Part shown: positions 40,512-48,496 of the stretch, piece after piece
Layout: the number at the start of each line of letters is the position of its first letter
Position numbering within the stretch: the first letter of the stretch is position 1
Source: Blastocatellia bacterium UBA7656
GTDB taxonomy: Bacteria; Acidobacteriota; Blastocatellia; UBA7656
NCBI GenBank assembly: GCA_002483445.1
Contig: DLHY01000030.1
Location: 1-64,000, forward strand
Direction of reading: 5' to 3'
Length of the DNA: 64,000 nt
Translations under genes and position numbers: made by a program
The notes under the pieces: model-generated
The model's database searches: none
What the model was told of the DNA's origin: nothing
What the model saw: the letters and a program-made list of their open reading frames with translations, nothing else

Positions 40512-41338
40512 AACCATTTTCTCACTCGTTCAAGTCTTCTGAGACTGAAGAACAAACTCAAGGCCGTCAGTCCCAGATAGAATATCACCTGCGTGATCCA
40601 TATCGGAACTTTTTCCATCCACACGCCCTGCGGCATCGGCAGCCCGAAAAGCAAGTAGGCAATGGCTGCGAAAGGATTCGTCCTCATCAGCAGATACACG
40701 ACGTTGATGAAGCCCTGAGACGGGCCGCCCGAAAAATTGCTCGCAAGCGCGGTGAAAAACATCGCCAGCGCAGGCATCGCCGCTACCAGAAATATCACCG
40801 TGAACAGGCTCAGAAGCTGGGCGAACACGCCGCGACGTACAAGCGTTGACCACATAAAACTCATTGAGCAATAAGTCACGCCCGCCACTAGCATCACCAG
40901 ATAAGCTATCGCCACATCGCCCAAAGCGACGCCTCCCAACGACCACGTTAGAGCGATCAACGGGAGCGATCCGAACAAAGTCAGCAGCAGATAAGAAAGC
41001 GATGCGCCGACCTTGCCAAACACAATAGTCGAAGGGCGCGCGAGCGAAACCACTAAAAGATCGAACGTCTCCTGTTCACGCTCGGAACTGATCGCGCTGG
41101 CCGAAAAGGTCGGCGCGATCAGGCATATCAACCCCATCTGCACGAATATCAAAACAGGCGTGAGGTAGCGGCCCGCGCTGCTTACGACGCTGGTGGGCGC
41201 GTTGTTGCTCAACACCAGATAGACCAGTCCGAGTATGAGACTCAGCACCAGCACATACCCGGTCAGCACCAGAAACGAACGCCGCCCGCGCATTCGCGTT
41301 CGCATCTCTTTTATAAGAATCGGATTCGATATGTTCAT
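40508..41338 (-). CDS. ABC-2 type transporter permease
   Basis: A 276-residue inner-membrane protein with six hydrophobic segments. The N-terminus NPILIKEMRTRMRGRRSFLV and the motif AISSEREQETFDLLVVSLAR followed by PSTIVFGKV are characteristic of ABC-2 permeases (the family also including NosY- and GldF-like proteins). It pairs with the ATPase encoded just upstream, separated by 82 bp of heptad-repeat DNA. The exported substrate is not evident. Confidence 0.92.
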   Translation of the reverse strand: MNISNPILIKEMRTRMRGRRSFLVLTGYVLVLSLILGLVYLVLSNNAPTSVVSSAGRYLTPVLIFVQMGLICLIAPTFSASAISSEREQETFDLLVVSLARPSTIVFGKVGASLSYLLLTLFGSLPLIALTWSLGGVALGDVAIAYLVMLVAGVTYCSMSFMWSTLVRRGVFAQLLSLFTVIFLVAAMPALAMFFTALASNFSGGPSQGFINVVYLLMRTNPFAAIAYLLFGLPMPQGVWMEKVPIWITQVIFYLGLTALSLFFSLRRLERVRKWL

Positions 41339-41423
41339 GATTTGTCATTTGTCATTTGTCCTTCGTCCTTTGTCATTATGTGAAAAAACAAATGACAAGG
41401 GACAAGGGACAAAGGACAAATCA
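41339..41423. repeat. Heptad-repeat hairpin between ABC ATPase and permease genes
   Basis: Left arm: ATTTGTC repeated three times, then CTTCGTC and CTTTGTC (41340-41374). Centre ATTATGTGAAAA. Right arm: ACAAATG, ACAAGGG (twice), ACAAAGG and ACAAATC (41388-41422), which pairs with the left. It fills the whole space between the two genes and overlaps the ATPase stop codon by a few bases. Confidence 0.88.
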
Positions 41424-42377
41424 AGCAACAACTCCCCGCGTCACCTTGAGGAATATGTCTTCGAGGTCGGCCTCGCTGCGCGTAAACGACAGCACGCGGG
41501 CGCCGCCCCGGATCAGATATTCAAGCAGTTCATCAACCTCATTCGCATCGCCTGTGTACTCGGCGCGAATGGCGCGACCGTCGCAGGTCACGCGCTCGAT
41601 GTCGGCTCGTTCGGAAAGCGCGTCCACGCAAGGGCCGGGGTCGCCTTTGACCGTGATTTCGAGCATAACGTGGCCTGCCAGTTGATGAGTGATGTCATCT
41701 ATTCGACCCGAGGCCAGCAGACATCCTGCTTCGATGATTCCAATCGAGGTGCAGAAATCCGCAAGCTCGGTCAGGATGTGCGAAGAAACCAAAACGGTTT
41801 TTCCCATCCGGCAAAGCTCGCGGATGAGTTCGCGAATCTCTATTCGCGCGTGCGGATCAAGCCCCGATGCAGGCTCGTCCAGAAGCAACACTTCAGGATC
41901 GTGAATCAATGTCTTTGCAAGACAGAGCCGCTGCTTCATCCCGCGCGAAAGACTCATCACCTGTGAATCGCGCTTGATCGCGAGATCGGTCAGTTCCAGC
42001 ACATCAGAGATAGCGCGCCCGCGACGCGCAGGGTCGACTTTGTAGAGCGAGGCGAAATAGTCGAGATACTCCCACACCAACAGGTCTTCGTAGACGCCAA
42101 AGCTGTCGGGCATATAGCCGATGATGCGGCGCACTTCATGCGGCTCGCTGACGATATCGTATCCGCCGATGCTCAAGCGTCCGTCGGAGGGAAGCATCAA
42201 TGTGGCGAGCATTTTTATAGTCGTCGTCTTCCCTGCACCGTTTGGGCCGATGAAGCCGAACACCTCGCCGCGCGCTATTTCCAGCGAGACGTTGTTGACC
42301 GCAGGAAAGGTCTTGTAATACTTGGTCACATTTTCGAGCCGTATCATGCTCGTCGTGTTGTTCGGGTTGTCGCCCAT
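41421..42377 (-). CDS. ABC transporter ATP-binding protein
   Basis: A 318-residue ATPase. Walker A is FIGPNGAGKTTTIKMLATLM, the signature motif LSRGMKQRLCLAKTL, Walker B VLLLDEPASGLDPHARIEI and the switch His in LVSSHILTELADF. The extra C-terminal domain of about 90 residues (ITVKGDPGPCVDALSERADI onward) is usual in exporters of the CcmA/GldA type. The start at 42377 lies 3 nt after the upstream stop. With the permease it forms a complete ABC-2 transporter. Confidence 0.95.
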   Translation of the reverse strand: MGDNPNNTTSMIRLENVTKYYKTFPAVNNVSLEIARGEVFGFIGPNGAGKTTTIKMLATLMLPSDGRLSIGGYDIVSEPHEVRRIIGYMPDSFGVYEDLLVWEYLDYFASLYKVDPARRGRAISDVLELTDLAIKRDSQVMSLSRGMKQRLCLAKTLIHDPEVLLLDEPASGLDPHARIEIRELIRELCRMGKTVLVSSHILTELADFCTSIGIIEAGCLLASGRIDDITHQLAGHVMLEITVKGDPGPCVDALSERADIERVTCDGRAIRAEYTGDANEVDELLEYLIRGGARVLSFTRSEADLEDIFLKVTRGVVA

Positions 42378-42380
42378 AGT

Positions 42381-44546
42381 TTAGAGATGCACCACATAGA
42401 GAGATTTGCTGCGACGGCTCGGCCCGCTTTCGAAGCTCATCGGAACCGGATTGTGTTCGACGAACCCAAGGAGCAACGGTCGCTCAAGTTGTTTGAGAGT
42501 GGCGGTCATCATCGCGTTGTCGAAAAAACCCTGGCGAAAGACAGCCTGCCCGCCTATCTCGCGATCAAGCACGAAAGCCAGTTCGCGAAAAACGAGGTCT
42601 TCGCTGCTGTCAGGAACAAGCTGACTGCGAAACCAGCTTGAGAAAGTCGAGGGCTGCGCCGGATTGAGTACGATCTGTTTTTCTTCGCCCGCCGCGAGAT
42701 CGAACGGATCAGACATTCCGGCATTGCTGAGATAAACAGCGCGAGTGATGGGTGAGTCCGAAACATTTTTCACTCGCACCTGCGGGGTTGCGTTTCTCTG
42801 GTCTCCGACAGGGGAGGCGGAAATCATCATCGCGGCTGAATCGCCGATTGATCGAATATTGAATACCCCTGTCGTCCACGTGTTCATCGGCACGCTGAGC
42901 GAGAGTTGTTTGTTAGCTCGCTCGACTTCGAGGTGATCGGAAGAACCAGGCCGCGAATCGAAAGTGCCTGTCGCATCGATGGCGAAGGTGTCGCGACTGT
43001 CGAATGTGATTTGCTGTCGGCTCTTCGAAGAAGATCGGATGAGCAGTGCGCTCATAGCCCGCGACACTCTTTCGCGTTGATGAAGTTCGACCATCGTGAC
43101 ATCAGCCGTGAGAGTCCCGCCGCCCCGGCTCAACTGCGCGACAGTCACGCTCACCGCGGTGAAGAGCAGAATCACAGCGGGGATGGTCAGCCACGCGAGG
43201 TCGAGTTTTTTCGTCCATCGAAGCGCGAAGTAATTGATCGGCCCGACGACGAGAATGTAGGCGAGCAGGAAGAGCAGAAAGTAATTGGCCGAAGGCGTCT
43301 CGATCCCGGCCAGATCGAAAAGGTAATTCTGAATGCCCCAATTGCTCGACCGCGAATTGCCTCTGCGCCCGCTCGTTATCCACTGAGTCTGACCGGGCAG
43401 AGTATCGACGGCGGGGAGCAGAAGATCATTCCACAAATTTTTAGCTGCGCCCCAGCCGCGATAAGGATGAATTTTCGGATTGATCGCAAGGAAGCGAACC
43501 ATGCCGCTGCCGTAATCGCGTTCTGCTGCGATCACGCGATCACTGGTTCCGAGAAGCACTCGCGCGCCTTCTCGCGCGACAGCCGATTGGACGAGCGTCG
43601 CATCCGTTGACTCGAATGCTCCGTAGGCGTTGACGAGATCAGGCACGCCAGGAGCCGGGTTTGCGCCGCGCACGTCTACGGGAAGAATCGAATCGAGTCC
43701 GGCAGCGTGAAGGCCGACGAAATCCGCTCCGCCCGTGACGATAAGGAGTCCGCCCGATGCGACCCATAGTTTCAAAGCGCGAGATTGTTCTTCGGTGAGC
43801 AGACTCACGGGCGCATCGCCGAGTACGACGGCATCGAGCGAATCGTAAGAGACGAAATCGCGCGGCATGTCTTCAGCCTGAATGACCACCGGATGAGCCG
43901 CAGGCCCCTGACGATTGCTGCCCCAGATATTGCGCCGCGATCTCGGTTGAGGCGGTTGAGGCGGCGGGGTCTGATCGGCTTGAGTCGGCGATCCGGGAGG
44001 GGCGCTTTTGAAAGCCTGTCGATTCTGAGGCGGAGCGATTTCCGTCGATGAAATATTATTGAGCGCGGTCGCGTCCGTGTCGATGACGGCGATTTCAAGC
44101 TGATCATTGACGTAGTAATCGCGCTCGACGCGGAGGCTGGTTCGAGCTATTTCATCGCCGTCGCTTTCGAGAACTATTTCGACCGGGCGATGGCCTGAGT
44201 TGAGATAGACCGGTATTTCGTGAAGCTGGCGCGAGGAGGAAGGGAGTTGAATATCCTTGACGAAATCGCGCGCCTGCGAAGTGGGATTGGGGGGCGATTC
44301 GGTTCTGACGATGAGGCGACCGGTTATGGCTTGACCCTGGTTGGCGAGAGCTATACGAAAGGGAACCCAGCCGCCTGTAAAGACATCGACCTGAAGTTTT
44401 CCGAATCCGGCCCTGACAGTCATTTCGATATCGGGCGAGCGGAAAACCCCATCTTCCGCGCCGTCCTGCGCGCTCACAGGAAAGATGGAAGGGAGCGCGA
44501 CGAGGAGCGCGAGCAACAAGAGCAGAGAGTGTCTGCGAAGAGTCAT
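42381..44546 (-). CDS. Large membrane protein with class I GATase-like domain, first gene of the MoxR/ABC operon
   Basis: A 721-residue protein with a signal peptide (SLLLLLALLVALPSIFPVSA), an N-terminal beta-rich domain (TVRAGFGKLQVDVFTGGWVP), a proline-rich linker, and a segment resembling a catalytically dead glutamine-amidotransferase-like fold (DAVVLGDAPVSLLTEEQSRA, then KLWVASGGLLIVTGGADFVG). Two membrane helices follow at about residues 425-480 (YFLLFLLAYILVVGPINYFA, IPAVILLFTAVSVTVAQ). No clear active site. Proteins with this plan accompany ABC/MoxR/DUF58 clusters. It is likely the periplasmic part of that envelope system. Confidence 0.82.
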   Translation of the reverse strand: MTLRRHSLLLLLALLVALPSIFPVSAQDGAEDGVFRSPDIEMTVRAGFGKLQVDVFTGGWVPFRIALANQGQAITGRLIVRTESPPNPTSQARDFVKDIQLPSSSRQLHEIPVYLNSGHRPVEIVLESDGDEIARTSLRVERDYYVNDQLEIAVIDTDATALNNISSTEIAPPQNRQAFKSAPPGSPTQADQTPPPQPPQPRSRRNIWGSNRQGPAAHPVVIQAEDMPRDFVSYDSLDAVVLGDAPVSLLTEEQSRALKLWVASGGLLIVTGGADFVGLHAAGLDSILPVDVRGANPAPGVPDLVNAYGAFESTDATLVQSAVAREGARVLLGTSDRVIAAERDYGSGMVRFLAINPKIHPYRGWGAAKNLWNDLLLPAVDTLPGQTQWITSGRRGNSRSSNWGIQNYLFDLAGIETPSANYFLLFLLAYILVVGPINYFALRWTKKLDLAWLTIPAVILLFTAVSVTVAQLSRGGGTLTADVTMVELHQRERVSRAMSALLIRSSSKSRQQITFDSRDTFAIDATGTFDSRPGSSDHLEVERANKQLSLSVPMNTWTTGVFNIRSIGDSAAMMISASPVGDQRNATPQVRVKNVSDSPITRAVYLSNAGMSDPFDLAAGEEKQIVLNPAQPSTFSSWFRSQLVPDSSEDLVFRELAFVLDREIGGQAVFRQGFFDNAMMTATLKQLERPLLLGFVEHNPVPMSFESGPSRRSKSLYVVHL

Positions 44547-44691
44547 AATTTACCGGAGAAATTTTCTCAGCCCTGCGATCAATCACGCGCGCCGTGCGGG
44601 GCTGCTCGGATTGAAACTATACAGGCACACCCTCATACGATTCAATGAAGACAAAGTTCCGGTCGACGATCTTTGGTGTGCGAGATTGCGA

Positions 44692-44979
44692 TCAATCTCT
44701 TCCCGTTCTTCGCTTACTCTCTTCTGTGTCTTCTGGAGGTGATCCCAGTCTCATCTCAATGCGGAATCCCATCTTGCGTAAGACATAAGCACAGATGAGA
44801 ATCAACAGGCATACCCATATCGACCAGTGTCCAGACGGAATCTTATCCAAAAGATCATTGACAAAGCCTGATAAAAAAACGAATCTACACATGGGGAAAA
44901 ACCTCCCTTGCCTGCGAATGGCTTCAACATCCGCAGGTGACAAAATTAGGTTTACCTTCAAGGAGCCTGCGAATCCCAT
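44692..44979 (-). CDS. Possible small membrane protein at the end of the subtilase operon
   Basis: A 95-codon frame beginning 25 bp after the subtilase stop codon. It encodes one strong membrane helix (WSIWVCLLILICAYVLRKMG) after an amphipathic N-terminal half (VNLILSPADVEAIRRQGRFF), and ends in a polar tail. No Shine-Dalgarno of note and no recognised family. Same strand and close spacing suggest it is the last gene of the kinase-regulator-subtilase unit, but it could be a chance frame. Confidence 0.45.
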   Translation of the reverse strand: MGFAGSLKVNLILSPADVEAIRRQGRFFPMCRFVFLSGFVNDLLDKIPSGHWSIWVCLLILICAYVLRKMGFRIEMRLGSPPEDTEESKRRTGRD

Positions 44980-45004
44980 CGATGAGCAGGCTTCTTGTTT
45001 TGAT

Positions 45005-48000
45005 TCATTCTAACATCTGCACGTCGCCGGATATGACGAGCGCGAAATCCTGCCTGTCGTGCTTGACCAGAGACCCTACTACCTTTAGAGTCCACACTCC
45101 GGCAACAGGCTTTCTTACTACGATGCCCTCCACGTTGTTCATTGAGTCAGGCTCAGGCATCCGTTCGTCTTCAGAATTGCTTATCGAGTCAGTCTCGTCG
45201 TTGTCTTCAAAATAATTCCCCATATAGTATTTCTTTTCGGGGCTAAATAGAAATAGGTTCAGATTGTTCACAAGTTTTTCGTCGGGGAAATCCGTGTAGA
45301 CGAGCGTCACTCGCAGCAAAGATGGGTTATCGCTCTCGTCAGCCGATTTGTTTATTTCAAACTGATAAGTACGCTCCTCGCCGGTAGCAAGTCCCTGCAA
45401 TTCGTCTATGAAAAAAGTCCGTGTTGGCGCACCCGATGCAATGATGTTTTTCAGATTTACTCTTCCCCATCCCTGTTCGTTGTCGGCCCACTTCGAGGAC
45501 GAAGGGTGCAAGTTAGGATCATTCAGGTACTCGGCAGAATGTATCAGAGACGCTTTCAGCAGAGCAGCCGTGGGGTTTGTAATTTTTTTCTTTTCGCGAA
45601 GGTATTGACGGACGAGGGCGGCGCATCCGGCAACGAGTGGAGCGGACATAGAAGTGCCGCTGCAATAGATGTAATTGCTTTGGGCTTGTGAATATTGAAC
45701 CCAGGGAAAACTCAGTTTGTCGTCCGACACCTGAGATGAACGGGGCGATAGAATGAATGTTCCGGGAGCAACCACATCAGGCTTACGCCGCCTGCGTGGG
45801 GCATTATCAGGATCGTTGCAGGGGCCGCGACTGCTGAACGCAACAATATGTTTTATTGAATCTGTCATGACACGCGAATAGAAAGGCTCGGCTGTAAAGT
45901 TTTTCTCCGAGTACATCCCATAAGTATATTTAAAATCTTTACGCTCATTTTCGCTGGCTCCAACCGTCAAACAATTCTTGGCTGTCCCAGGCGGATCGAT
46001 GCTGGGTTGGTCTATGAAATCCGGACGATATGGATATTGTCTTCCCCGATTGCCTGCAGCGACTATAACGAGGAAGTCTTTGTGGTTCCAAACGAATTCG
46101 TCTAAATCCTCGCAGCGATTATTGTAATCCCCTATTTTACCTCCCCCCCATGAATTGCAGTGAATCCTTGCGCCGTTTTCGTAAGCTTCTTCAAAGAGTT
46201 TTCCAAGCTCGTCAGGGATACCAAAGAACCCTCGCTCAGGCGGCGGCGACTGGTATCTCTGCCAATAATATCTATGACCATTCTCGTTCCACTTGGGAGT
46301 CTGCTCAACCGCCTGGAATATTAGATCGGCATCGGGGGCTGTGCCTTGAATGGAAGGGAGCTTTAAGGCTTGCGCCTGCGCTCCATTTCCTATTGCGCTC
46401 CCAGCCACATGAGTTCCGTGTCCTGACAGATCAGCAGGATTGTTATCACCAGCCGGATTATCCACTCTCTCTTTATAAGATTCCGCTATAGGATACTTTT
46501 CTAAGAATCGGACTCTCCCGCGAAAATCCAGGTGCAAGGTTGATTTGTCGCCCGTATCGAGTCCAGTGTCAGCGACAGCTATGATTTCGCCTTTCCCGGT
46601 CAGATCGATGTCAGGGCAGTCTAACCCGACAGAGCCGGAGGGATTGGGGTTTGTAGTGATTGAGCCTTCTATTAAAACCTTTCGGGCGACATCGTTCGAC
46701 CATGTCTCTATAGTCTTTTCTTCAAGTACGCGCAATCCTTCCAGCCTTGAGATTATTGAAAAGTCATTCAACACATTTTTGGTCGAGCTTATATCAACTA
46801 TGAGCCGTTTCTCACCCGGACGGCTGACAACTTCGATGCCGCGCGCCAACAATTCTTCTGCGGCGCGATCTCGATACTCTCGTGTAAAAAAGCTGGCGAT
46901 CAAAAGTCCAGGTATAGCTTTGCCCCGGAGGTCGGAGTATGCGGCTTTTCCTTCCGCCGCTGCCAGTCTGGATTCTGTAGCCTCTTCTTCCGTGGAGTCC
47001 TGACCTAATCCCTGAAGAGACTCTATGCGGATATCGGGTTCGAAAGCATAAACGTCCCGAACTTCATTCAGTCTTCCGATAAGTTCCAGAGTTTGGGCGC
47101 TGTAGAGAGAAATTATGATTGAAAAGTTGTCGAGAGGTTGGATAATCCTCGCCCCTGCATCCTCGATCTGCTTCTTCCACTCATCGCAGATAGGAGCTAT
47201 GAATCTCACCACCATGTTACGCATTACCGTTTCTCCTGGTCTCACTGGGGCCGCTTTGAGATCATCTTCATCTTCAAGTATTTCCACCGGGCAGCGTTTT
47301 CGCAACTCGGAAACAGCGTCCGGGGGCGCTGAGACGATGGCAAAAGCCTCATACTGCTGAAGTACGCGCACGCTCTGGGGAAAGTCTCTGGCATCTTCGG
47401 GACAAAAGACTCTGTAGGTCGCCGCCTCTGTCAAAGTCGTAGGTTCTACGGGTAGACGTTGAGTAATAAAGTCGCTTGGCCCTCCGGTATTGTAAGCCTG
47501 CGGCGGTGCGCTTGAGAAGTCTATTTCCCGCTGTTCTATGCGCTGGATAGCAATATCGATGAAACGTTCAATTTGCTCAGAGGTAAAAGGAAGATCGCTC
47601 TTGATAACCTGAAACAGCTTAATCCGCACCAAGTCTTCTTTATCTCCTTTTTCAATCATCCACATCAGAGTGGCTTCAAATTCTTCTTGTGAATCCGGCC
47701 ATCTAAGCTGAATTTTTCTTCCAATCCTTTCAACGTAATTCCAAAGATCTCGCCATTCTGCACTAAAGGGGCTTCTCGCTCCTAAGCGCGCCATCTTGCT
47801 GCAAGCATTGATAAGACTTTTCAAGACGCTTAACAACTCAAGTTTCTCACGTGGATCAAACTGCTCTTGCTCTTCGGACATGGCCTGCTGCATTAATCTC
47901 TGATCAAGCGAGCGAGGTTCACCTTTGATTAGCGAGTCGATTGTCTTGAGCAATGAGATACTCAGTCGTTCCCTTATTTCCTTCTGACCGGATTGAGGAG

Positions 48001-48076
48001 TTTGTTGTAGTGTATTAGACAACAATTCCTTCAAGTCCTTCTCAAAACTTGTGGCATTTTCAGTCACGTTATTCAT
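45005..48076 (-). CDS. Large leaderless subtilisin-like (S8) serine protease
   Basis: A 1023-residue S8 protease. Catalytic residues are all present: Asp503 (IIAVADTGLDTG), His553 (LSGHGTHVAGSAIG), oxyanion Asn675 (VAAGNRG) and Ser809 (CSGTSMSAPLVAG). A C-terminal jelly-roll of about 130 residues (RVTLVYTDFPDEKLVNNLNL onward) matches KP-43-type alkaline proteases. Unlike those, there is no signal peptide: the first 190 residues are a helical domain, and residues 215-470 contain about three inhibitor_I9/propeptide-like units (for example VVRFIAPICDEWKKQIEDAG). It is therefore probably cytoplasmic and held inactive until triggered. It follows the response-regulator gene by 21 bp, in one operon with a GAF kinase. 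Confidence 0.93.
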   Translation of the reverse strand: MNNVTENATSFEKDLKELLSNTLQQTPQSGQKEIRERLSISLLKTIDSLIKGEPRSLDQRLMQQAMSEEQEQFDPREKLELLSVLKSLINACSKMARLGARSPFSAEWRDLWNYVERIGRKIQLRWPDSQEEFEATLMWMIEKGDKEDLVRIKLFQVIKSDLPFTSEQIERFIDIAIQRIEQREIDFSSAPPQAYNTGGPSDFITQRLPVEPTTLTEAATYRVFCPEDARDFPQSVRVLQQYEAFAIVSAPPDAVSELRKRCPVEILEDEDDLKAAPVRPGETVMRNMVVRFIAPICDEWKKQIEDAGARIIQPLDNFSIIISLYSAQTLELIGRLNEVRDVYAFEPDIRIESLQGLGQDSTEEEATESRLAAAEGKAAYSDLRGKAIPGLLIASFFTREYRDRAAEELLARGIEVVSRPGEKRLIVDISSTKNVLNDFSIISRLEGLRVLEEKTIETWSNDVARKVLIEGSITTNPNPSGSVGLDCPDIDLTGKGEIIAVADTGLDTGDKSTLHLDFRGRVRFLEKYPIAESYKERVDNPAGDNNPADLSGHGTHVAGSAIGNGAQAQALKLPSIQGTAPDADLIFQAVEQTPKWNENGHRYYWQRYQSPPPERGFFGIPDELGKLFEEAYENGARIHCNSWGGGKIGDYNNRCEDLDEFVWNHKDFLVIVAAGNRGRQYPYRPDFIDQPSIDPPGTAKNCLTVGASENERKDFKYTYGMYSEKNFTAEPFYSRVMTDSIKHIVAFSSRGPCNDPDNAPRRRRKPDVVAPGTFILSPRSSQVSDDKLSFPWVQYSQAQSNYIYCSGTSMSAPLVAGCAALVRQYLREKKKITNPTAALLKASLIHSAEYLNDPNLHPSSSKWADNEQGWGRVNLKNIIASGAPTRTFFIDELQGLATGEERTYQFEINKSADESDNPSLLRVTLVYTDFPDEKLVNNLNLFLFSPEKKYYMGNYFEDNDETDSISNSEDERMPEPDSMNNVEGIVVRKPVAGVWTLKVVGSLVKHDRQDFALVISGDVQMLE

Positions 48077-48097
48077 TTCCTTGCCCCCATTCGCTCT

Positions 48098-48496
48098 TTA
48101 GCGCTTCAGAATCTCATCAACACACTCAGCCAGTTCGTAAGGCAGGACTCTCGTCTTTTGCCGGAACCAGCAATAGGCTTCTCCGTTGAACCGCTCTCTC
48201 ACGCTTTCATCAGAAACGTTGGTTAAAATAATCACGGGTAATTCAGGATGCGTCTTTCTGATGCTTTCATAAAAATCCACTCCGGTTCTTAAACCTTCAT
48301 GGCGGGCAGCCTCGAAATTTTTTCCCTGCGGCATCATTATGTCGAGAATCAGGAGTTCTATGTCGTTATATGCCTCTTCGAGAAACGCCAATGCCTTATC
48401 CACATCAGGCTCAAAAACAACCGTGTACTTTGACATTTCCAACTCCAACTTGTAGCTATCCATCTCTCGCATCTCATCGTCAACGAAAAGAATCAT
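48098..48496 (-). CDS. Single-domain response regulator
   Basis: A 132-residue receiver domain without output domain. MILFVDDEMREMDSYKLELE starts with the acidic pair, LLILDIMMPQGKNFEAARHE carries the phospho-acceptor Asp, and VIILTNVS provides the Thr. The usual Lys appears in FRQKTRVLP. The insertion GKNFEAARHEGLRTG after the Asp is longer than usual. The start overlaps the histidine-kinase stop by 4 bp. With no DNA-binding domain it must act by protein contact, and the adjacent subtilase is the obvious candidate, by inference. Confidence 0.92.
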   Translation of the reverse strand: MILFVDDEMREMDSYKLELEMSKYTVVFEPDVDKALAFLEEAYNDIELLILDIMMPQGKNFEAARHEGLRTGVDFYESIRKTHPELPVIILTNVSDESVRERFNGEAYCWFRQKTRVLPYELAECVDEILKR

